A stretch of 64,000 bases of DNA. Source: Sinonovacula constricta (lineage: Eukaryota > Mollusca > Bivalvia > Cardiida > Solecurtidae). The position numbers were made by a program, and so were the translations under genes. Shown here piece after piece: positions 22,705 through 33,200 of this stretch (positions within the stretch are counted from its first letter, which is position 1; each line of letters begins with the position of its first letter). The notes beneath the pieces were generated by a model that saw only the letters and a program-made list of their open reading frames with translations, was not told where the DNA came from and searched no databases. The stretch covers positions 9,191,911-9,255,910 of the forward strand of contig CM017573.1 of NCBI GenBank assembly GCA_007844125.1, read 5' to 3'.

Positions 22705-25700
22705 GGGTATGACTATTTAGCGGATATGAATTCATATCCGCGGATATGAATCCTGGGTACGGATACGGACGTAAAAAACATTATTTACACCCATTTATGT
22801 TATATTTATGTCTTATTTTAGAAACATTAATGTATTTTCTTTAAATTAAATTAATTAACATTAGGTATTCTATGAAGTTCTACCGATCTTTACAGAATTG
22901 TTTGCAATACATAAACCCATAACCGCGCCTGAGTTCATATCCGTGGACATAGGCCTACAGGGTACGGATATGAATGTAAAAAGTAATATCTTTAGCTATA
23001 ATTGACGTTTGTTTGTGTGTTTTTTTTAATATTTATGGTAATAATATTATTTTTTAATTAATTGAACCAATTTTATGAAATTCTACGGATCTTTTCAGAA
23101 TTGTTGGCAATACATAAACCCATAATCGTGATGAGTTCATATCCGCAGACATACAGGGTACGGATATGAGTTTAAAAAACATAATAAAATCTATATCTAA
23201 AATAATGTAACTTTTTGTCGTATAACATACAATCGAGGTTGATTAAACGAACATTTTTATATGGTAATTCATAACCGTGTACAAACAGGGTACGGATATG
23301 AACAATAAGATTGCAACCTACAGCACTTTTTTATAATTCTGTTAATTGTAAAGAAATATAACTAGTTTTAATGTTTCACATCCTTTGATAGGGGTACTTT
23401 TACACACTTACTAATAATAAATATACTGACAGCCGCACATACTTTCATATCCGTGGAAATACCCGGTACGGATATGAAAATTAAATAACAACAATAAGTA
23501 TTGTGATGCCATTGCCACTTCCTGGTACTTTGTCATCTTTATCTAATGTGCTTCCTCTATTCTTTCTTTCCAGGGCACTCTGAGCTCAATCAGTATCACT
23601 CGTTTGGGATCTCTTGACCACAGCACAATGTCGGATCGGAGATTTGTGTTGGTCACTTCCTCCGGAAACTTGAGCCTCTTCTTAAGGTCTACCAGGAGTT
23701 CCCAACTATCGGATTCTTGAAGGATACTGGTGGGCGTTGTGTTCGACTGTTTCTTGTCCCTTCTCTTACAAAGTTGATAAGGGTGGGTCTTTCTTACTTT
23801 TTAATCTCTTTTTCCTTCTCTCCAATTCAAGGATGAGTGCCACTTCCGTAAGGACTTTATCATGACACCACCTGTATCGTCATTGAGTCAAAACGGTAGG
23901 ACAACCAGACAGTATGTGACGCAGTGTGCGATCACACAGCTGGCACGATGAGTCATCTGACAGTTTCCATAGGTGTAGGTTGGCTGCAGTTGGGAAAATA
24001 TCGTGTACTTAAAAAAGGAGAAAGCTTAACTGTAGTGGTTCATAAGTCCACAGTTCCTGCCATGTAAGGGTCCTCTCTGGTATCGCATTCCATTTTGTCC
24101 AGTTTCCTTGCGAGCCTAACTGCACAGACTTAGCTTACATTGACTCCTTTTCTGCTCTCCTTATCTCTTTCTGCACCATGGACCGCTTCTCTACTTGTAA
24201 GCTTCTCGCTATCTTTGGTGCTCTCTAGTGCCCAGTCCTTCTCTTTCCTTGTTTGCTTTTCTAACAATGTCCTGATGCTAAAGATTGATCTCTGCCTGCT
24301 CCACCGCTTGATCCTGCCTGTTCTCACTTTTATGTTTGCTACATGGATTCTTTCGTCTGAAGAATCTAGTCAGGAAGAGTAAGGCTTTAGCTGCTTTAAA
24401 TTTCTCTACCAGAAAGGTAAAGGGCACCTGGAGCTTGTTGGATTTGCTGTAGAACCCCAAGCTTGTTAAGGATGGTGGTAATCCCAGCCATCTTCTCAAG
24501 TGTTTACTAATTGTCTGCTCTCCCTTTTCAACCGTGCTGATGATAACTGAATTCACCATTAATGGCCATATCAATCTGGGCAGAAATCCGTGCTGAAATA
24601 TCCAGCCTTTAAACTTTCCAGGAAGGTCTGACCTTTCAATTCTGCGCAGCCCCTCTTCCGCCTGCTGTTGCAGCATGTATTTACTGTCTTTAACTTAGGA
24701 GTTAAACCACTTCCCCAGACGTTTAACTGGGTTGTCCGTTAACGAAGGAATATCTTCCCCTTGGATTACAAGCTTAAAACTGTCTGTGGTCTTCCCCTTT
24801 CGAACAACCAATCGCATTGACTTCATTGGTTTAAACTGCATCCTAGCCTATGTACAAATAATAGCATTGCATCGAAGTAAACAAGAACATTACAACGTTC
24901 ATATCCGTAGGCTACTCCTCTATGACCACGGATATGAACTCTGATGCGGCTATATTTATATACAATACTTATGTAAAGGTGTGTAAACTTCCATGAACAT
25001 GAGTTTTATTAATTGAAAATAATAATATTGCATCAAAGTAAACAAGAATATTACAAATTCAGTTGTAGATAATGAATTTAACGTTCATAACCGTACCTCA
25101 CATTACCACGGATATGAACTCTGGTGCGGCTATGTTTATATACAATTATTATGTAAAGAAGTGTATTATACTTCCATGAAAGAAATTTCATTAGTAAACA
25201 TTAATAATATTGTATCGAAGTAAATAAGAATATTACAAAATAATTGTAGATAATGATTTAAACGTTCACAATCGTACTTCCCCCGCACCCCACCCCCACC
25301 CCCTCCGCCAACGATCCATTATGAGCTGTGGTGCTGCTATGTTTATATGCAATAATTACGTAAATATGAGCATACTATCATTAAAGTTGTTAAATAAATT
25401 AAAACATGATGATATTACATAAGACTTTACATAAATATAACAAACAATAATCTAGTTTGCAGTTTCGTTGCTCATATCCGTACCCTTAGTGCCCACGGAT
25501 ATGAAATCATATACAGATATATACATAAAGATCTGTATTTTGGACTAGATTTATTTAGTTATTAGAATACTTAATCTAAATTATTTCATATCCCACCAAA
25601 TACATTAAATGGCATCGAAACACAGAAAAATCTAAAGAAATGCTCGTAAATATTGATTTCCACATTCATATCCGTACCCCAGATTCATATCCGCGAATAT

Positions 25701-25748
25701 GATTTCATATCCGCGGATATGAATTCATATCCGGTAAATAGTCATACC
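22705..25748. mobile_element. Foldback (FB-like) DNA transposon with repeat-built inverted arms
   Basis: The left end 'ggtatgactattta' (22706) and the right end, read in reverse, are identical over 14 bases. They continue into 'cggatatgaattcatatccg' on both sides. Each arm (22705-about 23500 and about 24880-25748) consists of roughly 130-220-base units carrying 'gtacggatatgaa' (left, near 22760, 22970, 23160, 23290 and 23465) or its inverse (right, near 24900, 25085, 25480 and 25670). A 10-base direct repeat 'ggtgagaaat' flanks the element (22695-22704 and 25749-25758), as expected for target-site duplication. No transposase is visible. The architecture matches Drosophila Foldback-type elements. 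Confidence 0.8.
23505..24870 (-). pseudogene. Retrotransposon fragment (RT thumb, CCHC knuckle, nuclease-like end) in the foldback loop
   Basis: Minus-strand translation starts near 24870 with 'MQFKPMKSMRLVVRKGK', then 'LTDNPVKRLGKWFN', and runs through 24676-24278 ('RWLGLPPSLTSLGFYSKSNK'). After frame changes it gives 'SCQLCDRTLRHILSGC' (about 23910-23960; C-x2-C-x5-H-x4-C) and, at 23745-23575, 'LRSDIVLWSRDPKRVILIEL' then 'VPW'. I recognise this order from RT-related proteins of invertebrates. The knuckle followed by a D...E motif resembles the restriction-like endonuclease end of R2/NeSL/HERO-type LINEs; that placement is inference. Several stops and frameshifts make it a pseudogene. Confidence 0.65.
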
Positions 25749-25759
25749 GGTGAGAAATA

Positions 25760-26987
25760 GTCATCTCCGTTTTAAACAAAAATATGGTGAATTAGTCAGC
25801 CTAGTAGTGTAATTAAATTATATATTATTCCTACGCCGGAACTATTAACATAAATACGTTGAAGTAACATCGAGTGCCTGTGATTGTGTTGGAATAGTTA
25901 AAAGTGACCTTCTAGGAGCCAGCTTTTTCGGTCAGATCGAGTGTTTCATCTGAACTAGAGGTGGCTTGTCGGTAATATAGGTGCAACTTCTTCCGGGTTG
26001 TGGCAAATTGTGTGTAGGATCCACTAGCCAAGTCAGTATGTTCTTTATTGGAGAATAAGATAACAAACGCTTTACTTCTTTTGGTCTTTTTAATGTACTG
26101 CATGTCGTGGCTGCAATCAGCTTAATCTCTTTCCTTTAGATAGTTTCCACATTAGTAAATATCTTGGCAGCCATGTTTGCTTAGCAACAACCGCGCATCA
26201 GTCTATGCAGGGGAGATAATTTTGGAAAATCAGACAATCTGACCTCGTTACCCCCTCTTTACATTAAGCTGTTCTGCGATTAAATCCAAGCACTCAGAAT
26301 GTAAATATGTTAATTTATGTGTAGAAAAAAGGTCAAAGTTGAAGTTTTTTACGTTTTAGTTCTCGAAAAAAACGACAGAGGGTAGAAAAAATAGTTTCCA
26401 AAATTTCAGTTTCTTAATTGTTTACGTCATAGTCCTTAAACACTAGTAAAACTATTGTTATTAAAGAGGAAAATCAATATTTTAATAAACAAATGCAAAC
26501 CTGTAGGTCTTTTCTCATGTAAACCTATAGAGTTTTGTTGCGGAATAGACAAGTGGTTTGTAGCTGCAAGGGATGTTACTTCTTCTTAATGCAGAATTGT
26601 ACAGTAATTCTCATTTATCAAAATAAGATTTTATACAAAGTTAAATTTGTTCATATTGTTATAAATGTTTTGTTGTTTAATAATTTATGTAAGGTATAAA
26701 ATATTATCAATAAAGATGGAATAAATGAAAAAGAAACATTGAATCATTACATAGATATATATGTTATCATAATATAGTCAAATAACAGATCATATACAAC
26801 AAAAATATATTAAACAATATAAAGTCATATAACTTTATTGTGGTCGACTTGTCGCCTTAAATTTTTTTGCAGCTGAGTTCGAATAGTCTTTGGGTTGAAT
26901 AGTCACATACCCAGCAGGACATACTTCTTGTTCTTGCAGCAGACTTTTTTGTACATACCGTTTGAAATCTTGTGCCAGGTAGTAAAT
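25760..26987. other. Spacer and upstream region of the TRIM-like gene
   Basis: AT-rich with no second gene. A TATA-like 'ggtataaaat' lies at about 26694, and 'cttgtgccag' at 26970-26979 could be a splice acceptor just before the start codon, so a non-coding first exon may lie upstream. Neither signal is proven by sequence alone. Confidence 0.35.
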
Positions 26988-27295
26988 ATGGCAACTGCAA
27001 TTGATGCAGAGAAGTGGTCGGATGAATATAAAGATGCTAAGTGTTCCAATTGTGCCAAGAAGAAAAAAGACCAGATTGCAGATTATTACTGCTATGACTG
27101 CAATAAACATCTGTGTACACCATGCTTAGGATTCCATAATGATTGGAATGAAAACCACAATGTAGTGAAAGGACAAGGAGACAACAAAGATGTGCTGACT
27201 GAAAAATGTGGGAAACATGCTGACGAATTAATAACATTGTACTGTCGCCTGCACGATGAACTGCTGTGTAAAAAATGTCGCCTCTTGGATCACAG
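26988..27295 (+). CDS. Exon 1 of the TRIM-like gene: two B-box zinc fingers
   Basis: The chosen start (MATAIDAEKW) has A at -3 and G at +4. An in-frame upstream Met at 26895 would add a hydrophobic 31-residue stretch not typical of the family. B-box 1 ligands: C19, C22, C35, C38, C43, C46, H50 and H57. B-box 2 starts with C74, H77, C86, H89, C94, C97 and H102, and is completed by the next exon (C105). The donor is 'cacag|gtcagt'. Seventeen bases into the intron a MITE terminus begins (27313). Confidence 0.88.
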
Positions 27296-30200
27296 GTCAG
27301 TTATCTTACCTTAAAGGTGGTTTCCAACAGTTTGTCTGTATCGCATGAATCAACACCTTAACCCAATTCTAAGGAATTTGTGCCCAGTTGCGGCATAAAC
27401 TTACTGTAGTTTAGACAAATGTCAGCCAATACACATTATGAAATATATCGATGTACATGACCATGCTTTCCAAACCTATAATAAGGTTGATGGAGGTTCA
27501 GCTTAAATGTCAGAACTGGTTACCAGGGTGATCAGGAAAACATGATTTCAAAAGTTAGTGGTCACAAGGGATTTTTATAGTTTAAAAAAAAGGAAATAAA
27601 TTTTTGTAATGACAATCAGGGCTTTATCCTTTATTATTTCACTGTGAAACTTGGATATATAGGACCAATGAATATCATATTGTGGGATCTTTTCAGGTAA
27701 CAATACTAACAATCCATTTTACTGACACCAACGAGTCAGGTGTAATGCTGTCCCCTTAGCCTCAAGCATAAGGGAGGGAAGCCACCACTACCGACTTTAA
27801 AGTCTTTGGTTTGACACGGCCGGGGTTTGACTCCCGATCCGCAAGCCGACGCTCTACCACCTGAGCTATTTGCGTCTGGTGAGCAGATCTTGCTTAAACC
27901 GCATTAGTACTGTTTGGCAAATCAGTATATAGTGGTACTAAGTAAAGTCGATACTGGACTATGATACCAGATTTTTTTTCTGAAAAAAAGGTTCTGGGCC
28001 AGGAGCCTTTGAGAAATGAGAAGGGGAACATTCTACCGTGTTTTATTAAAAAGGGGGGAAATGTGCATGTTTTAATTTTTTTTTTGGAAATAGAGATGGC
28101 CTTGTAATAAACATACAAGATGTATAATAGCCGTAATTTTAAATCTTGTATGTTTATTACAAGGCCATATCTCTGTCTTCTTAAAGGCGCCTCAAAACCC
28201 TTATATAAGTGACCCCCCCCCCCCCCAATTTATTTATCCACCCAGCATGTGTGGGCATCTGTTTTCTGATAAGCGAGGCTGCCACAGTCTGTCACAATGT
28301 GTCTGTAACACAGGTATTGTTCAAGATCCAAGTGTATGTATGCTATATTTAGGGGTTGAATATTTGTCATATAGGAAAACGTTGAAAATCTTTTAAAAAT
28401 CTACAAGATCAAGAGCCTTAATATTTGGTATACATGTTCATTGATTAAAGATTGTTCAAAAAATTGTCATCCATCAAAAAACATGACTGCAAGTGATCTA
28501 CCCTCAGCATTTTGTCAGGAGACCTACCAATAGCCTGTTGTCAGGTAATCTACCCACAGCTTGTTGTCCGGGAACCTTACCACAGCTTGTTATCAGGGAG
28601 CCTACCCACAGCTGGTTGTCAGAGAACCTACCTACAGCTGGTTGTCAGGAGACCTACCCACAGCCTGTTGTCAGTAGACCGACCCACAGCCTGATGTCAG
28701 GAGACCTACCCACAGCTTGTTGTCAGGAGACTACACACAGCTGGTTGTCAGGGAACCTTCCTACATCTTGCAGTCAGGGAACCTACCCACAGCATGTTGT
28801 CAGGAGACCTACCCACATCCTGTTGTCAGGAGATCACCCACAGCCTGTTGTCAGGAGACTACATACAGCATTATGTCAGGAGACCTACCCACATCTGGTT
28901 GTCAGGGAACTTAACCACAGCTGGTTGTCAAAAGACCTACACACAGCTTTTTGTCAGGGAACCTATTCACACAGCATGTTGTCAGGAGACTTACCCACAG
29001 CCTGTTGTCAGGAGACTACACACAGCTGGTTGTCAGGAGCTTAAGGGAACCTACCCACAGCTGGTTGTCGGGGAACCTACCCACAGCTGGTTGTCAGGGA
29101 ACCTACCAACATCTGGCGGTCATGAGAACCTACCCACAGCTTGTTGTCAGGGAACCTGCCCACAGCATGTTGTCAGGAGACCTGCCCACAACCTGTTATC
29201 AGGAGACCTACCCACAGCCTGTTGTCAGGAGACCTACCCACAGCTTGTTGTCAGGAGACTACACACAGCTGGTTGTCAGGGAACCTACCAACATCTTGCT
29301 GTCAGGGAACCTACCCACAGCTTGTTGTCAGGAGACCTACCCACAGCCTGTTGTCAGGTGACCTACCCACAGCCTGTTGTCAGGAGAACTACCCAGTCTG
29401 TTGTCAGGAGACTACACACAGCTGGTTGTCAGGCAACCTACCCACATCTTGCAGTCAGGGAACCTACCCACAGCTTGTTGTCAGGAAATCTACCCATATA
29501 AGATTCTTAGGGAACCTACCCACAGCCTTTTGTCAGAAGTCTACACAGAGCTCATTGTCAGGGAACCTACCCACAGCCTGTTGTCAGGAGACTACACACA
29601 GCTTATTGGCAGGAAACCTACCCACATCTTGCAGTAAGGGAACCTACCCACAGCGTGTTGTCGGGAAATCTACCCACAGCTTGTTATCAGGGAATCTACC
29701 CACAGCCCATTGTCAGGGAAGCTATCCACAGCTTGTTGTCAGGGAACCTACCCACATCTGGTGGTCAGGAGACCTACACAAATCTTGTTGTCAGGGAACC
29801 TACCCACCGTCTGTTTTCAGGAGACCTACCCACATCTTGCACTCAGGGAACCTACCCACAGTCTGTTGTCAGGAGACCTACCCACAGCCTGTTGTCAGGA
29901 GACCTACCCATAGCCTGTTGTCAGGTAATCTACCCACAGCTTGTTGTCCGGGAACCTTACCACAGCTTGTTATCAGGGAGCCTACCCACAGCTGGTTGTC
30001 AGAGAACCTACCTACAGCTGGTTGTCAGGAGACCTACCCACAGCCTGTTGTCAGTAGACCGACCCACAGCCTGATGTCAGGAGACCTACCCACAGCTTGT
30101 TGTCAGGAGACTACACACAGCTGGTTGTCAGGGAACCTTCCTACATCTTGCAGTCAGGGAACCTACCCACAGCTTGTTGTCAGGAGACCTACCCACATCC

Positions 30201-33200
30201 TGTTGTCAGGAGATCACCCACAGCCTGTTGTCAGGAGACTACATACAGCATTATGTCAGGAGACCTACCCACATCTGGTTGTCAGGGAACTTAACCACAG
30301 CTGGTTGTCAAAAGACCTACACACAGCTTTTTGTCAGGGAACCTATCCACACAGCATGTTGTCAGGAGACTTACCCACAACCTGTTGTCAGGAGACTACA
30401 CACAGCTGGTTGTCAGGAGCTTAAGGGAACCTACCCACAGCTGGTTGTCGGGGAAACTACCCACAGCTGGTTGTCAGGGAACCTACCAACATCTGGCGGT
30501 CATGAGAACCTACCCACAGCTTGTTATCAGGGAACTTGCCCACAGCATGTTGTCAGGAGACCTGCCCACAACCTGTTATCAGGAGACCTACCCACAGCCT
30601 GTTGTCAGGAGACCTACCCACAGCTTGTTGTCAGGAGACTACACACAGCTGGTTGTCAGGGAACCTACCAACATCTTGCTGTCAGGGAACCTACCCACAG
30701 CTTGTTGTCAGGAGACCTACCCACAGCCTGTTGTCAGGAGAACTACCCAGTCTGTTGTCAGGAGACTACACACAGCTGGTTGTCAGGCAACCTACCCACA
30801 GCTTGCAGTCAGGGAACCTACCCACAGCTTGTTGTCAGGAGACCTACCCACAGCCTGTTGTCAGGAGAACTACCGAGTCTGTTGTCAGGAGACTACACAC
30901 AGCTGGTTGTCAGGCAACCTACCCACATCTTGCAGTCAGGGAACCTACCCACAGCTTGTTGTCAGAAAATCTACCCACATAAGGTTCTTAGGGAACCTAC
31001 CCACAGCCTTTTGTCAGAAGTCTACACAGAGCTCATTGTCAGGGAACCTACCCACAGCCTGTTGTCAGGAGACTACACACAGCTTGTTGGCAGGAAACCT
31101 ACCCACATCTTGCAGTAAGGGAACCTACCCACAGCGTGTTGTCAGGAAATCTACCCACAGCTTGTTATCAGGGAATCTACCCACAGCCAAATTGTCAGGG
31201 AAGCTATCCACAGCTTGTTGTCAGGGAACCTACCCACAGCCCCTTGTCAGGGAACCCGACCACAGCAGGTTCTCAGGGAACCTACCCACAGCCTTTTGTC
31301 AAAAGACTACACAGTGCTCATTGTCAGGAAACTACCCACAGCCTGTTGTCAGAACTACCCACAGCTTGTTGTCAGGGAACCTACCCACAGCCTGTTGTCA
31401 GGAGACCTACCCAAAGCTTGTTGTCAGGGAACCTACCCAGAGCCTGTTGTCAGGAGACCTTCACACAGCTGGTTGTCAGGAGACCTTCCAACAGCCTGTT
31501 TTCAGGGAACCTACCCACAGCGGGTTGAGAGGAAACCTACCCACGGCTTGTTGTCAGAAGACTACACACAGCTGGTTGTCAGGGAACCTACCCACAGCTT
31601 GTTGCCAGGGAACCACTCCACAGCCTTTTTTCAGAAGAATACACAAAGCTGGTTGTCAGAGAACCTACCCACAGCCTGTTGTCAGGAGACCTACCCACAG
31701 CTTGTTGTGAGGGAACCTACACACAGCTTGTTGTCACGGGACCTACCCACAGCCTGCTGTCAGGGGACTTACCCACAGCCTGTTGTCAGAAGACTATACA
31801 CACCTGGTGGTTATGGAACCTACCCACAGCCAGTTGTCAAGAGATCTACCCACAGCCTGTGATCAGGGAACCAACCCACAGCTTGTTGCCAGAGAGCCTA
31901 CCCACAGCTTTTTGTCAAGTAACCTACCCACAGCTTGTTGAAATGGGGAACCACTCCACAGCCTTTTGTCAGAAGACTACCCACAGCTGGTTGTCAGGGA
32001 ACCTACCCACAGCTTTTTGTCAGGGAACCAACCCACAGCTTGTCAGGGAACCTACCCATAGCCAGTTGTCAGGAGATCTACCCACAGCCTCTTGTCAGGG
32101 AACCTACCCATAGCTTGTTGTCAGAAGACTACCTATAGCTGGTTGTCAGGGAACCTACCCACAGCTGGTTGTCAGGGGAACTACCCATAGCTTGTTGTCA
32201 GGGAACTTAACCAGAGCAGGTTGTCAGGAGACTCACCCATATCTGGTTATCAGGTGACCTACCGGTTATCAGGTGACCTACCCACAGCATGTTGTAACAA
32301 AAACTACCCCTACTTGTTGTCAGGGAACCTACCTATAGTGGATTGTCAGGAGACTTACCTATGTGTGGTTGTAAGTAGACCTACCCACAGCAGGTTGTCA
32401 AGGGAACTACACATAGCTTGTTTTCAGAAGACTACCCATAGCTGGTTGTCAGGGAACCTACCCACAGCTGGTTGTCAGGGAATCTACCCACAGCCTGTTG
32501 TCAGGGGAACTACCCATAGCTTGTTGTCAGGGAACCTAACCAGAGCAGGTTGTCAGGAGACTCACCCATATCTGGTTATCAGGTGACCTACCCACAGCAT
32601 GTTGTAACGAAAACTACCCCTAGCTTGTTGTCAGGGAACCTACCTATAGTGGCTTGTCAGGAGACTTACCCATGTGTGGTTGTAAGTAGACCTACCCACA
32701 GCGGGTTGTCAAGGGAACTACCCATAGCTTATTGCTTGTTATCAGGGAACCTACCCACTGCAGGTTGTCAGGAGACTTAACCATGACTGGTTGTCAGGAG
32801 ACTTACCCAAAGCTGGTTGTCAGGGGAACTACCTACAGCATGTTGTCCAGGGACCTACCCATAGCCTGTTGTCATGAGACCTACCAACAGCAGATTATCT
32901 TGAGACCAAACCACTGTGTGTTATCAAGAGACCTAACCACAGCAGGTTGTCTTCAGACCTAACTACAGCGTGTTTAAAGTGACCTAACAACAGCAGGTTG
33001 TCTTCAGACCCAACCACAGCAGGTTGTCTTCGGACCTAACCACAGCAGGTTGTCAGGAGACCTAACCACAGCCTGTTGTCAGAAGACCTAACCACATCGT
33101 GTTGTCAGGAGACCTTACCACAGTGGGTTATCAGGAGACCTAACCACAATGGAATATCAAGAGATCTTACCACAGCAGATAATTAGGAGACATAACCACA

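Noticed and set aside
24278..24676. Independent host gene of 132 codons
   Set aside because: It is one piece of a longer frameshifted RT-related sequence that continues on both sides (24870-23505).
28495..32140. Long open frames (up to about 460 codons) over the 26-bp array
   Set aside because: They exist in all three frames because the unit lacks stops and has a length not divisible by 3. No domain, start context or codon bias supports a protein, and the region is an intron.
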